The notes: generated by a model from the sequence alone, not told the origin. A stretch of DNA of 64,000 nucleotides from Lachnospiraceae bacterium UBA3273 (GCA_002362385.1 DEUB01000029.1:124001-188000); one strand, 5' to 3'; numbered from the stretch's first letter, positions 27,664 through 38,333 are shown. Program-made: numbers and translations.

Positions 27664-28068
27664 CTATTTTGCTCCCTTTAATTCCGCTTCCAGGCGAAGA
27701 ATCTTTTTGGTCCCTTCATTGATCTCTCCCTGCATGGATTTCATGGTCTTTTCCGTGCTTTCCAGCTTGATCTGGGTGGAGATCAGCTCATGCTTTAGAT
27801 CATAAAGCTCTTTTTCCTTCCGCTCCAGTTCTTCCTCCAGCTTGGAAATCTTCTTTTTTGCCTGAAAATAATCATCTGCTATATTAAGCTGCAGCAGCAC
27901 GTTTTTGGAATCTACGGACTGCTTGCGGTAACTCTCGATCTTGTTATATTCCGCAAGTTTATTGTTAATGTAAATGGCAACTCTCTGGAGATACTCTTCA
28001 CTTTCATTCCCACTGAGTGTAAATACCTTTCCGCCTATCATCACTTCTGTTTCGGTTTTTGCTGACAT
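27664..28068 (-). CDS. zapA: Cell division protein ZapA
   Basis: ZapA bundles FtsZ filaments. The 134-residue protein has the ZapA N-terminal pattern (VMIGGKVFTLSGNESEEYLQRVAIYINNKL) followed by NIADDYFQAKKKISKLEEE and a long coiled coil to the end that mediates dimerisation. It lies downstream of ruvB and has its own terminator. Confidence 0.9.
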   Translation of the reverse strand: MSAKTETEVMIGGKVFTLSGNESEEYLQRVAIYINNKLAEYNKIESYRKQSVDSKNVLLQLNIADDYFQAKKKISKLEEELERKEKELYDLKHELISTQIKLESTEKTMKSMQGEINEGTKKILRLEAELKGAK

Positions 28069-28192
28069 AATCCTTCTCCCCTGTATACCAGCACAAGATG
28101 TGCCCGCTCATCGCCGTATAGATACAACATCTATTATAACAAAATCCAGGTAGAAAACAACCGTTTTCGGGAGAAAAATATGTTTTTTTGCC

Positions 28193-29191
28193 TTATTCAG
28201 GCTCTTTTAACCCAAAATGCAGGTATGCAAGAGGCGTTACGACCCTTCCTCTGGGAGTCCTGTTGATCAGTCCGTTCTTAATCAGATAAGGCTCATTCAC
28301 ATCTTCAATGGTGCCCGGATCCTCGCCCGTTGCCGCCGCAAGGGTATCAAGCCCTACGGGCCCGCCGCCGAATTTTTCGATCATTGTCATTAAAAGGTTC
28401 CGGTCCACATGGTCAAGCCCCAGCTTGTCCACATCCAAAAGGTCTAAGGCCTCGATCGCCACCTTTTCGGTAATAATTCCGTCAAAGCGCACCTGGGCAA
28501 AGTCCCTGACTCTCTTTAATACCCTGTTGGCAAGCCTTGGGGTGCCTCTGCTTCTGCGCGCAAGCTCCACGGCTCCCTCCGGTTCTATTTTTACCTGAAG
28601 GATCCCTGCGGAATGCATGATGATCTGAACCAGCTCTTCCACGCTGTAAAATTCCAGCCGGTTAATAACGCCGAACCTGTCACGCAGGGGAGCAGATAAA
28701 AGCCCCGCTCTGGTGGTAGCCCCCACAAGGGTAAATTTCGGCAGATCCAGACGGATGGATTTTGCCGTGGGACCCTTTCCGATCATAATATCAATACAGT
28801 AGTCCTCCATGGCGGGGTATAAAACCTCTTCCACCTGGCGGTTGAGCCGATGTATTTCATCTACAAATAATACATCCCCGTCGGAAAGTCCGTTTAAGAT
28901 TGCCGCCATATCTCCCGGCTTTTCAATTGCCGGTCCGCTCGTGACCTTGATATGGGTGCCCATTTCATTGGCAATGACTCCTGCAAGGGTAGTTTTACCA
29001 AGTCCCGGCGGCCCGTAAAACAAAACGTGATCCAAGGGGTCATTTCGTCTTTTTGCCGCTTCAATATAAATTTTCAGGGTTTCTTTCGCCTTGGACTGAC
29101 CGATATAGTCATCCATTTTCTGGGGACGCAGGGTCCCTTCTATTTTCTGGTCCTCTTCCGTAAGGGAAGTTTCAATGATTCTCGGTGCCAT
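28193..29191 (-). CDS. ruvB: Holliday junction branch migration helicase RuvB
   Basis: RuvB is the hexameric AAA+ motor that drives branch migration with RuvA. At 332 residues it has Walker A YGPPGLGKTTLAG near residue 60, Walker B LFVDEIHRLN near 108, the sensor GATTRAG near 155 and the winged-helix end (RTPRGRVVTPLAYLHFG). It starts MAPRIIETSL. Normally it abuts ruvA; here two unrelated small genes intervene (see 29298 and 29778). Confidence 0.97.
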   Translation of the reverse strand: MAPRIIETSLTEEDQKIEGTLRPQKMDDYIGQSKAKETLKIYIEAAKRRNDPLDHVLFYGPPGLGKTTLAGVIANEMGTHIKVTSGPAIEKPGDMAAILNGLSDGDVLFVDEIHRLNRQVEEVLYPAMEDYCIDIMIGKGPTAKSIRLDLPKFTLVGATTRAGLLSAPLRDRFGVINRLEFYSVEELVQIIMHSAGILQVKIEPEGAVELARRSRGTPRLANRVLKRVRDFAQVRFDGIITEKVAIEALDLLDVDKLGLDHVDRNLLMTMIEKFGGGPVGLDTLAAATGEDPGTIEDVNEPYLIKNGLINRTPRGRVVTPLAYLHFGLKEPE

Positions 29192-29297
29192 ATGATTTCC
29201 TTTTTTATTTAAGATTTATTTATAGTCTGTTTTTCCGGTATCTAATTTGCTTCCGCCTTTACACCCGCCTGACAATTCTGCAAACCGGAATTTTCCG

Positions 29298-29678
29298 TTA
29301 TTTTGAATATAATATTCTTATATTGCCATCAACAAAACCAACACCAATTCCTGATTTCGCTTTTAGAATATCCGCATATATTCCATTTCTTAAATATCGT
29401 TTTAAGAAATCGGTAATGTCATCCAATATTTCTTCCCATTTAGCTTTTTTATACCATTGAAACGGATTATCTCTTGTATTAAAGTCAGTCACTTCATTAC
29501 ATAGCCAGTCCTCATTATCTGTATCAAATTCTGATGCCCCAATCAGCTCCATTGACCAATTGCCATTTCCTTCATCATATAAGTTAAAGCCGAAAGCTAT
29601 AACCTCAGTTGGAATACCCGTTTCTGACATATTTTCCAATACATCATCTAACCATTCTGATTCTTCATCAAACATCAT
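29298..29678 (-). CDS. Orphan immunity-like hypothetical protein, 126 aa
   Basis: I do not recognise a named family. The protein is acidic, soluble, Trp-rich (about seven Trp) and starts MMFDEESEWLDDVLEN. It ends in GIGVGFVDGNIRILYSK. This composition and size resemble immunity proteins of polymorphic contact-dependent toxins, an inference from style. The gene is AT-rich relative to the flanking ruv genes and sits between ruvA and ruvB with a second gene of like character, so it was probably acquired. GGAG precedes the start by 6 nt. Confidence 0.6.
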   Translation of the reverse strand: MMFDEESEWLDDVLENMSETGIPTEVIAFGFNLYDEGNGNWSMELIGASEFDTDNEDWLCNEVTDFNTRDNPFQWYKKAKWEEILDDITDFLKRYLRNGIYADILKAKSGIGVGFVDGNIRILYSK

Positions 29679-29777
29679 CTAAATCTCCTATAGCTAATAT
29701 TTCGATTTATATACTTTTTCCTTTAATTTTACTCCCTTTTCGTAAAAAAGTTCCCATTGAAAAATATTAAAAACAAA

Positions 29778-30113
29778 CTAGCGATTGCAATATTTTGCAA
29801 AAAAATCATGACATACCCATTTTTCTATACAATCGGTAATCTCCTTTTTAGACTTAGATGTAATTCGCTCTAAAGGATGATTCCACTTCTCATCTTTGAC
29901 AAGCAACAACAAATATTCTCCATTAATATCATGACTAGGATACCAGCCTAAATCAATAATCAGATTTGCTTTTTCATTGCGAAGTTGTAATAAATCTTCA
30001 TTTAGTTCAAATAAATCATTTAATCCATGTATGTCAATATCATATTCTGTAAAGTTATTATATTCTATTTTCCATCCTGCCTGAATTCGCAATGGCTGTA
30101 ATTCATAATACAT
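29778..30113 (-). CDS. Orphan immunity-like hypothetical protein, 111 aa
   Basis: This small acidic protein starts MYYELQPLRIQAGWKIEYNN and contains a DLGWYPSHDINGEYLLLL segment. The pattern of an aromatic-rich N-terminus with a GW motif is often seen in immunity proteins adjacent to secreted toxins, but I cannot assign a family. No toxin gene is nearby. Its low-GC sequence and position between ruvA and the other orphan point to insertion. Confidence 0.6.
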   Translation of the reverse strand: MYYELQPLRIQAGWKIEYNNFTEYDIDIHGLNDLFELNEDLLQLRNEKANLIIDLGWYPSHDINGEYLLLLVKDEKWNHPLERITSKSKKEITDCIEKWVCHDFFAKYCNR

Positions 30114-30157
30114 TTATTTACCTCTACAACTTCTGTTTCTTGGATTACAAAATAATT

Positions 30158-30760
30158 TTAAAACAAATTTTTCAAAGCCATTTTCAGAATTTCTTCCGTC
30201 GTGCTATCTTCCGTAACAGAAACCTTGGAAACTGCTTTCGCCGCCTCGCTGATACCATAACCCAAAGCCGCCAGCGCATCGATTGCTTCTTTCCTTGCGG
30301 CTTCAAAGCTATCAGCAGGTAATCCCATTTCTATTTGTTCTCCGCCCGGCAATGCCGTAACATCTTCTAATTTTATCTTATCCTTTAAATCCAGAATAAC
30401 CCGTTCCGCTGTTTTTTTGCCGATGCCGGGCGCCTTGGCAATTGCCGATGCATCCTGGCTGTAAATCGCAAAACGCAGGTCGTTTGCACTCATAACGGAA
30501 AGAATCGCCAAAGCGCCTTTGGGTCCGATGCCGTTTACCGTGATCAGCTTTTTAAACAGCTCTAACTGATCCTTTGTCTCAAATCCGAAAAGCTGGAAAG
30601 CGTCTTCCTTTACATAGGTATAGGTATGTACTTTTATTTCCGAGCCTACTTTAAAGCCATAGCCGTAGGGAACCCTCACATTAAAGCCCATACCGTTTAA
30701 TTCCACAACAATATTATCCTCGGAAACTTCAGCTACCGTTCCCACTAAATATGCTATCAT
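30158..30760 (-). CDS. ruvA: Holliday junction branch migration protein RuvA
   Basis: RuvA binds the four-way junction and loads RuvB. The 200-residue protein has the OB-fold N-terminus (MIAYLVGTVAEVSEDNIVVE), the helix-hairpin-helix segments GIGPKGALAIL (near residue 77) and APGIGKKTAERVILDLKDK (near 110), and the C-terminal RuvB-binding part (LAALGYGISEAAKAV). Confidence 0.97.
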   Translation of the reverse strand: MIAYLVGTVAEVSEDNIVVELNGMGFNVRVPYGYGFKVGSEIKVHTYTYVKEDAFQLFGFETKDQLELFKKLITVNGIGPKGALAILSVMSANDLRFAIYSQDASAIAKAPGIGKKTAERVILDLKDKIKLEDVTALPGGEQIEMGLPADSFEAARKEAIDALAALGYGISEAAKAVSKVSVTEDSTTEEILKMALKNLF

Positions 30761-30861
30761 AAATTACTCTCCTGCTGTTTTGTTTTCCTTTGCACGATTC
30801 TTTTACTCAATTTTAAATTTAAATCTGTTTTCAATAAAAATATTACTGATAATTTCTATTT

Positions 30862-31353
30862 TTATAACAATTTACGCTTTAATAAAATTTCACTGATAAA
30901 GCCGATAACATAGCCGCTGAGCGCTCCCGTTATGATAAGAACGGGCAGATACCATCCCACGGCGGCATTTTGTACCACAAAATAAGCTATGATCAGCTGT
31001 CCTATATTGTGTGCGATCCCGCCTGCCATGCTGACGCCTGCCGTATCCAGAAAATCCGCCCTTTTAAGCCCTATCATGACCGCCATGGAGAGCACGGCTC
31101 CCGCCAGGGAATAAAGGCAGCTGAACAGATTCCCGAACAAGATTGCCGTCAAAAAAATTCTGGAAAACTGATAAACTGCTCCATACTTCCAGCCGTAGGA
31201 ATAGAGTAAAAGAATTACCAGCATATTGGCAAGCCCGATCTTTACTCCCGGCATGGACGGCGCAATGGGAAAAAGCGCCTCCACATAGGATAAGATCATG
31301 CCAAGCGCCAGCAAAAGTCCCATCTTGGCCAGTCTTTCAGTACGCAACCGCAT
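30862..31353 (-). CDS. Gx transporter family / heptaprenyl diphosphate synthase component I-like membrane protein
   Basis: The 163-residue protein has about five membrane helices and the family start RLAKMGLLLALGMILSYVEALFP with the GVKIGLANMLVILLLYSYG segment, as in the Gx/HepI-like transporters of Firmicutes. The substrate is unproven; the family belongs with ECF-like S components. It overlaps the NusG-II gene by 17 bp; this pair occurs repeatedly in Clostridia and may belong with membrane FMN/electron-transfer genes elsewhere in the genome. Confidence 0.8.
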   Translation of the reverse strand: MRLRTERLAKMGLLLALGMILSYVEALFPIAPSMPGVKIGLANMLVILLLYSYGWKYGAVYQFSRIFLTAILFGNLFSCLYSLAGAVLSMAVMIGLKRADFLDTAGVSMAGGIAHNIGQLIIAYFVVQNAAVGWYLPVLIITGALSGYVIGFISEILLKRKLL

Positions 31354-31708
31354 CCACCTCCTTTTCGGGGGAAACGACGGTTACCACAAGCCTGTGGGGA
31401 ATGCAGGTAATCACTTCTCCGCTTTTGGAAATACTTTTACTGTTTTTGCATATCTGATTGGCGCAGTTTGCCTCGGCTATATAAGCTTTTCCGTCTTCAA
31501 CTACAACCAGATTGTAATCGCCTTCTTTAGAGCCCGCCAAAAAGCTGCCGTTCTCATTTAAAGGCATTTCCTGTATGACTTCGCCCCCAAAGGTTATAAT
31601 GACTGCTCCTCCGGTATCTCTTATGCTGTGTATTATGAACCAGACCACAGAAATCAAAAGGATTCCTGCCAGAATTATTATACTTCGGATTCTTTTTTTC
31701 GTTATCAT
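31337..31708 (-). CDS. NusG domain II-containing protein
   Basis: An N-terminal membrane anchor (about residues 7-26) is followed by the NusG-domain-II-like extracellular domain, with EANCANQICKNSKSISKSGE near residue 80 and ITCIPHRLVVTV near the end. Conserved Cys residues occur in the A-N-C-x4-C motif. It is paired with the Gx transporter gene. The molecular role is unknown. Confidence 0.85.
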   Translation of the reverse strand: MITKKRIRSIIILAGILLISVVWFIIHSIRDTGGAVIITFGGEVIQEMPLNENGSFLAGSKEGDYNLVVVEDGKAYIAEANCANQICKNSKSISKSGEVITCIPHRLVVTVVSPEKEVDAVAY

Positions 31709-31779
31709 GAAATTATTGTATCATAATCGAACATACATTTCCATAAATTCAGGTATAAATGATCTATACGTAAAGGAAA

Positions 31780-32733
31780 TCACATTTCCAGTGGAAGCCG
31801 TTGCAGCAGATCATCTTTTATGGACCCCTGCAGCAGCACAACGCCGTCGTCCAGAAACTCCACAGGTTCCTTCAATATTTCCTGCTTTACGCATTCCTTT
31901 ACGATCTCCCCGCAGATCATTTCAACCAGGACACTTCCTTCATACTGCCGCATCCCCTCATCTTTCGTCGGAACACTTACAATTCCTTTGGAAGATGTGG
32001 AAAGCCACAAAAAAGCATCCGATAAATTTCCCAATACCGGCAGATTCTTCATACCGTAATGCGCCCATTTATAAAAAGGCATATATTTGCCATTCAGCAG
32101 ATAAACGGCAGAAACGGCATTTTTCATAAAAAGGCTTAAGGCAAAATAAGCCGCCACATAGTCCTTACGCATCAGGCATCTTCCGTAATTATATTGTCCT
32201 GCCTGAGCCATGACTGCAAAACGTGAAGCCAGCTTTTTAAGTTTTACCTCTTCAGGATAAAAATTCAGAAAGGTTTTTCTAAGCTTCATAAATCCGTCGT
32301 CGCCTTCATGAAAGATCCTGCCGTTTACGACCATGGCAAGCCGTTCCTCAGAAAGCTGATACCATTGATAAAGATTTTCCGGTTCTTTATCAATACCCAG
32401 ATTGGCAAAATAAAAATCTTTTGTGGAAAGCACACCCACGCGCCCCTGTCCGTGTGACGAAACCATACGTGTCATTCCCATAAATTCCTTTGGCAGTCCT
32501 TCATAAAATTGCGCCAGCTTTTCCCCGTATTTTTCTTTTAAATTATCATCTAAAAAAATGCAGAACCCCGGCCCGAAATCGTGGTCTTTAGAAATCTCAT
32601 CGTCAAAGCCGAAGCACTCCGAACCCTGCCCGCATAATCCTACGGAAATCCTGTCAAAATCTTCTCCTGCGATTTCTTTCAACCGTTCTTCATATTCCCG
32701 GTAATACGCATGCGCCAGTTCCAGCCCTTTCAT
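31780..32733 (-). CDS. DUF4037 nucleotidyltransferase-like protein
   Basis: The N-terminal region carries a nucleotidyltransferase-fold pattern, GLCGQGSECFGFDDEISKDHDFGPGFCI, near residue 35 with the paired Asp residues of the active site. A DUF4037 C-terminal helical domain follows (KWAHYGMKNLP). The ATG at 32733 is preferred because GGAGG lies 5 nt before it; a longer frame starts 13 codons upstream. Substrate unknown. It lies 51 bp below the TPR gene and probably shares its transcript. Confidence 0.8.
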   Translation of the reverse strand: MKGLELAHAYYREYEERLKEIAGEDFDRISVGLCGQGSECFGFDDEISKDHDFGPGFCIFLDDNLKEKYGEKLAQFYEGLPKEFMGMTRMVSSHGQGRVGVLSTKDFYFANLGIDKEPENLYQWYQLSEERLAMVVNGRIFHEGDDGFMKLRKTFLNFYPEEVKLKKLASRFAVMAQAGQYNYGRCLMRKDYVAAYFALSLFMKNAVSAVYLLNGKYMPFYKWAHYGMKNLPVLGNLSDAFLWLSTSSKGIVSVPTKDEGMRQYEGSVLVEMICGEIVKECVKQEILKEPVEFLDDGVVLLQGSIKDDLLQRLPLEM

Positions 32734-32784
32734 CCCATCCTCCATAATCAAATATACTATTTTTATCGGCAATATAAACGGTTC

Positions 32785-33588
32785 CTAGTTTATATGCGAC
32801 TTTACCAGTTCCGCATTCTGCAACAGCAGATGATAACTTTCATTTTCTCCGAAATGCAGTTTAACCTCTTCTGCCGCTTTTTCATAAAAAGAGAGGGACT
32901 TTTCATACTCCTCCTTTTTAAAATAAACCTCTGCTAATCCTGCAAGGGCGGCGGAGTAATGCGCGTCGGTAGTTTCTCCCTTCAAAGCCTCGTACCGCTT
33001 TAGGGCATCCTGTAAAAGCGTTTCTGCTTCTTTTGTATTTCCAAGCTTCATTTTTACCAGAGCCAGATTGGTCCTGGTAGACGCCTGCTCCGAAGCGCCT
33101 TCAGGAATTTTATCAATAATATCCAAAGCCCTCTCCAAAAATATAGCGGCTTTTTCATTGTCGTTTAACTGTTCCAACAAGATGCTGATATTGTTGTACA
33201 ATCCCGCAAAGCGGTAATCTCCCGGCGGCAGGAGCTGTTCATAAAGCTGCAGCGCCCTTGCATAATAGGAAAGACTTTCATTGAACCTTCCTGCGGCACG
33301 ATAGCCTGTTGCCACATTCAAAAGCGTGGTGCCAAAGTGTTCCGTTCCGTCTAACTGCAGTTCCTCCATCAGCATCAGAGTATCCTCTGAAATCTGAAAG
33401 CACTTGTCATATTGGGAAATGCTCCGGTAAAAGCCGATCATTTCATTGCCGATGGTAACATAAGCGCCGTAATCCTTTTCCTCATTGGCCTTTGCCAGAC
33501 TTTCACATAAAAATGCATCAATTTCTTCCGGAGATTTTGCATCCGCAAACATTTTATCGAGGGTTTGAAAAAAATCGTTTGTATTCAT
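32785..33588 (-). CDS. Tetratricopeptide repeat protein
   Basis: The 267-residue soluble protein is built of TPR-like helix pairs: GTTLLNVATGYRAAGRFNES, YNNISILLEQLNDNEKAA, RTNLALVKMKLGNTKEA and AALAGLAEVYFKKEEYEKSL are four units spaced about 40 residues. It has no signal peptide. TPR arrays bind partners; the adjacent DUF4037 protein is the obvious candidate (inference). Confidence 0.85.
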   Translation of the reverse strand: MNTNDFFQTLDKMFADAKSPEEIDAFLCESLAKANEEKDYGAYVTIGNEMIGFYRSISQYDKCFQISEDTLMLMEELQLDGTEHFGTTLLNVATGYRAAGRFNESLSYYARALQLYEQLLPPGDYRFAGLYNNISILLEQLNDNEKAAIFLERALDIIDKIPEGASEQASTRTNLALVKMKLGNTKEAETLLQDALKRYEALKGETTDAHYSAALAGLAEVYFKKEEYEKSLSFYEKAAEEVKLHFGENESYHLLLQNAELVKSHIN

Positions 33589-33662
33589 CAGTTTTTCCTT
33601 TCACAATAAATATCTATTTCATCTGTTTTAGATTTGACATACAATGTACAAAAAAGTATACG

Positions 33663-33827
33663 TTATTTATGTATTCGATAAAAAGAAATGAAAATCAATG
33701 CGAAAACCATAGGTGCGCAAGCATACCCCGCATTAACCCTTCCACCATTGAAGAGAACATATCCCGCACCTGCAAATGTTAAAATGACAAAAACAATGCT
33801 TAATATCAAAGTTAGTTTCCTTATCAT
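33663..33827 (-). CDS. Small membrane protein, 54 aa
   Basis: This short frame encodes a product starting MIRKLTLILSIVFVILTF with two hydrophobic helices separated by a FNGGRVNAG loop and a basic RIHK tail. AGGAGAGG sits 7 nt upstream of the ATG. It is probably a two-TM protein of unknown role. No close relation to its neighbours is visible. Confidence 0.6.
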   Translation of the reverse strand: MIRKLTLILSIVFVILTFAGAGYVLFNGGRVNAGYACAPMVFALIFISFYRIHK

Positions 33828-33871
33828 AAAATCCTCTCCTGCCCCACTATTTGAAATCCTATAAATGCATT

Positions 33872-34237
33872 TTAAGCATCATATGGATAATAGTGTTCTG
33901 CCTTTGACTGAAATTCACACAATTTTGTTATTTTCAAATCGTCATCAAAATCCGCTATTGTAACACCGTCAAAGCCATCAGTCACACCGTCATAATCACA
34001 CTTAAAATACCATTCGGCAATTAATGTTTGATTTTGTTCTAATATCCGCTTGATCGTCCATTCCAATACCCTTCCTCTATTATTCCAATCATTGAACCAG
34101 TCTACGATCTGTTCTAAACCATGATATTCAGGGCCGTAACATTCACTATATAAAGCATTTTCAGAAAAGGTCCGCTTTACGATCTCTATATCCTTATCGA
34201 TCCAGGCCTGAAAATATTTTCTAAGAACATCTTCCAT
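33872..34237 (-). CDS. SnoaL/NTF2-like domain protein
   Basis: The 121-residue protein has the SnoaL-like pattern: EDVLRKYFQAWIDKDIEIVKRTFSE (helix pair), ALYSECYGPEYHGLEQIVDWFNDW, then strands EWTIKRILEQNQTLIAEWYFKCDY. The NTF2 cone fold hosts small ligands in many unrelated enzymes, so no substrate can be named. I start at the ATG (34237) behind GGAGGAAAATAGT, ten codons inside the longest frame. Confidence 0.8.
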   Translation of the reverse strand: MEDVLRKYFQAWIDKDIEIVKRTFSENALYSECYGPEYHGLEQIVDWFNDWNNRGRVLEWTIKRILEQNQTLIAEWYFKCDYDGVTDGFDGVTIADFDDDLKITKLCEFQSKAEHYYPYDA

Positions 34238-34382
34238 ACTATTTTCCTCCAAATTTCCTGCTGACAAACGGCTTCAATATTGACATTATATCACTTGGCC
34301 ATAAATTTCTCCATTATTTTATCACTTCTCCATTTATAAAACGGTAAAGACAGCCTCTTTAAAAAGACCGGAATGAACAAAC

Positions 34383-34419
34383 TTCGAGGGCAAAAACAAT
34401 AAATGCTTCCGCCCTCGAA
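34383..34419 (-). terminator. Rho-independent-like terminator after leuD
   Basis: TTCGAGGGC (34383-34391) and GCCCTCGAA (34411-34419) form a perfect 9-bp stem with a 19-nt loop. On the minus strand GTTTGTTC follows. It lies 29 bp after the leuD stop codon. Confidence 0.7.
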
Positions 34420-34447
34420 TCATATAATATGAAATTAAAATCTCAGA

Positions 34448-34936
34448 TTATTTTGCATTGATATAATTAATAAGGCCTTCCGCCGCAATGATCTTCTGCA
34501 TAAATTCAGGGAATGCCTGCCCCTTATATTCAGTGCCCTTTGTCCTGTCATAAATCAAACCGGCATCAAAATCCACTTCCACTTCATCTCCTGCTTCGAT
34601 CTCTTTTGCCGCTTCGGGACACTCGATAATGGGAAGCCCGATATTGATGGCGTTGCGGTAAAAGATCCTGGCGAAGGTTTCCGCAATGACACAGCTGACC
34701 CCTGCCGCCTTAATGGCAATGGGCGCATGCTCCCTGGAGGAACCGCAGCCGAAATTTTTGGTGGCAACGATAATATCTCCTTTGTTTACCTTATTTACAA
34801 ATTCTTTGTCAATATCTTCCATACAATGGGTAGCAAGCTCCGCCGGATCGGAAGAATTGAGATACCTTGCCGGAATGATCACATCCGTATCCACATTATC
34901 GCCATATTTAAATACAATTCCTTTTGCGTTTTTCAT
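34448..34936 (-). CDS. leuD: 3-isopropylmalate dehydratase small subunit
   Basis: LeuD and LeuC together isomerise 2-isopropylmalate to 3-isopropylmalate in leucine synthesis. The 162-residue protein shows GDNVDTDVIIPARYL near the start and the FGCGSSREHAPIA swivelling-domain motif near residue 62, then NIGLPIIEC. It lies 13 bp after leuC. leuA and leuB are not in the window. Confidence 0.96.
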   Translation of the reverse strand: MKNAKGIVFKYGDNVDTDVIIPARYLNSSDPAELATHCMEDIDKEFVNKVNKGDIIVATKNFGCGSSREHAPIAIKAAGVSCVIAETFARIFYRNAINIGLPIIECPEAAKEIEAGDEVEVDFDAGLIYDRTKGTEYKGQAFPEFMQKIIAAEGLINYINAK

Positions 34937-34948
34937 CTCTCATCCCTC

Positions 34949-36211
<1,263 letters not shown>

Positions 36212-36465
36212 TCCATAGTCCTCCTTCTGATTTTTGTTCTGCATGAAAAATACCGGATCCCGAATTATATATCCTACAGGTCACTAAATGCTTTGCCTGC
36301 CATGGTTCCGGATATTTTTCGTCATAATATCTGTTATCATACTATCATAAGTTTCAATATAATTAAAATACATATTATTTATGTTTACTATAATTTGCAG
36401 TTATGATATTCTATTCGTGTAGATTTGTCACTGTCAATTTTTATTGTAAAAACAGGAGGCTCCTC

Positions 36466-37377
36466 ATGGAAAACAATTTGAATTTATACCACATTTTTTA
36501 CACTGTTGCCAAAAATAAAAACATTTCCCTTGCAGCAAAAGAGCTTTATATCAGCCAGCCCGCTATCAGCAAAGCAATTTCCAAGCTGGAAAACAATTTG
36601 GAAACGACCTTATTTATCCGCAGTTCCCGCGGGGTAACTCTCACAGAGGAAGGGGCTATTTTATTTGAACAGGTCAGAAATGCCTTCACCTCCATAAATA
36701 ACGGCGAAGAACAGCTCCGAAAGATCGCCAGACTGGGCGTTTCCCATCTGTCTATCGGCGTCAGCATTACCCTTTGCAAATACATCCTGCTTCCCTATTT
36801 AAAGGAATTTATCAAAGAAAACCCCCATGTGACCATCTCCATTACCTGTCACCCCTCTTTGGAAACGATCCGGGATATTGAAAACGGCATAACGGAGATC
36901 GGTCTTGTAGGCATTCCTTCCGATACCGGAACACTGCATTATGAACCGGTCTGTGAAATACAGGATACCTTTGTAGCCACGGATACTTACTTGAAAAATC
37001 TGCGCATCCGTGAAAACGGAACCAGGACCTCTTTATTAGCAAATGCTAACTTTATGATGCTGAACAAGGAAAATATTTCCCGGAAATATGTTGATAACTA
37101 TTTAACCTCCCACCAGATTACTATGAATAATATTTTGGAGATCAATACCATGGATCTGTTGATCGAACTGGCCAAAATCGACTTAGGGATCGCCTGCGTC
37201 ATCAGGAACTTTGTAAAGGACGACATAAAAAACGGCACGTTTAAGGAATTGACCTTTAAACGCACCATTCCGAAACGCCGGGTGGGCTTTGTATACAGGG
37301 AGGATATGCCCATGTCAGATACCATGAAAAAATTCATGGAATTTGTAGAAAGACATAACCCGCCTCATCATGAATAA
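36466..37377 (+). CDS. LysR family transcriptional regulator
   Basis: The 303-residue regulator has the N-terminal winged helix-turn-helix (NLYHIFYTVAKNKNISLAAK and ISQPAISKAISKLENNLE) and a C-terminal periplasmic-binding-like effector domain. I begin at the ATG 36466, behind AGGAGGC. It is divergent from leuC over a 254-bp gap, so by the usual LysR arrangement it probably controls leuCD, with a branched-chain intermediate as effector. It faces cysK tail to tail. Confidence 0.9.
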   Translation: MENNLNLYHIFYTVAKNKNISLAAKELYISQPAISKAISKLENNLETTLFIRSSRGVTLTEEGAILFEQVRNAFTSINNGEEQLRKIARLGVSHLSIGVSITLCKYILLPYLKEFIKENPHVTISITCHPSLETIRDIENGITEIGLVGIPSDTGTLHYEPVCEIQDTFVATDTYLKNLRIRENGTRTSLLANANFMMLNKENISRKYVDNYLTSHQITMNNILEINTMDLLIELAKIDLGIACVIRNFVKDDIKNGTFKELTFKRTIPKRRVGFVYREDMPMSDTMKKFMEFVERHNPPHHE

Positions 37378-37383
37378 GAACGT

Positions 37384-38316
37384 CTACTCTCCTTCAAACA
37401 AAGGCGTGGAAAAATATCTCTCCGCAGTATCGGGCAGAACTGTTACCACGGTTTTGCCCTTCCCTAGCTTTTTAGCCATTGCAAGGGCCGCCGCCACATT
37501 GGTGCCGCTGGATATTCCGCACATCAGTCCTTCTTTCCTTGCAAGATCTTTGGCAGTCTGAATCGCCTCTTCATCACTTACCACATAAATATCCTCATAA
37601 ATGCTCTGATTTAAGTTTTTAGGGATCAAGCCGTCTCCGATCCCCATCTGCAAATGTGTCCCTACCGTTCCGCCTGCCAGGATCGCGGCATTCTCAGGCT
37701 CTACCGCCCAAATGGTAATATCAGGATTATGCGCCTTTAATACTCCTCCGATGCCGCTTAAAGTGCCGCCCGTACCGATACCGGAGCAAAAACCGTCTAT
37801 GGGTCCCGCCACCTGCTCTAAAATTTCCAAAGCCGTATGCCTCTTATGCACCATGGGATTGGCAGGATTTTCAAACTGCTGGGGCACATATACGTTGGGA
37901 TCTTCAGCTGCCATCTTCATGGCGATCTGTGTGCATTCCTCGATGGCATCTCCTATATTTCCGCCGTCGTGGACAACGATCACTTCTGCGCCATAGTGTT
38001 TTACCAATTTCCTGCGCTCCTCACTGACAGAATCAGGCATAATGATGACCGTTTTATATCCCCTGACAGCTCCAACCAGTGCAAGTCCTATTCCCTGGTT
38101 TCCGCTGGTAGGTTCCACGATAACGGTATCTTTATTGATCCTGCCCTCTTTTTCCGCCTGCTTGATCATATAAAAAGCGGTTCTTGTTTTGATAGACCCT
38201 CCTACATTCAGACCTTCAAACTTTACTAAAACTTCCGCTGCGTCAGAAGGCACCATCCTGTTCAAACGGATAACAGGGGTACTTCCCATACAATCAAGAA
38301 CATTATCATAAATCAC
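37384..38316 (-). CDS. cysK: Cysteine synthase (O-acetylserine sulfhydrylase)
   Basis: This PLP enzyme makes cysteine from O-acetylserine and sulfide. The PLP lysine lies in GGSIKTRTA near residue 42, the asparagine/phosphate loop is PTSGNQGIGLA near residue 67 and the GTGGTLSGIGG phosphate cup is near residue 175. The TSGNQG variant differs from the common TSGNTG. The gene uses a GTG start, 8 nt behind GGGAGG. Length 310 residues is standard. No serine acetyltransferase is adjacent. Confidence 0.9.
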   Translation of the reverse strand: MIYDNVLDCMGSTPVIRLNRMVPSDAAEVLVKFEGLNVGGSIKTRTAFYMIKQAEKEGRINKDTVIVEPTSGNQGIGLALVGAVRGYKTVIIMPDSVSEERRKLVKHYGAEVIVVHDGGNIGDAIEECTQIAMKMAAEDPNVYVPQQFENPANPMVHKRHTALEILEQVAGPIDGFCSGIGTGGTLSGIGGVLKAHNPDITIWAVEPENAAILAGGTVGTHLQMGIGDGLIPKNLNQSIYEDIYVVSDEEAIQTAKDLARKEGLMCGISSGTNVAAALAMAKKLGKGKTVVTVLPDTAERYFSTPLFEGE

Positions 38317-38333
38317 TGTTACTTCCTCCCAAC

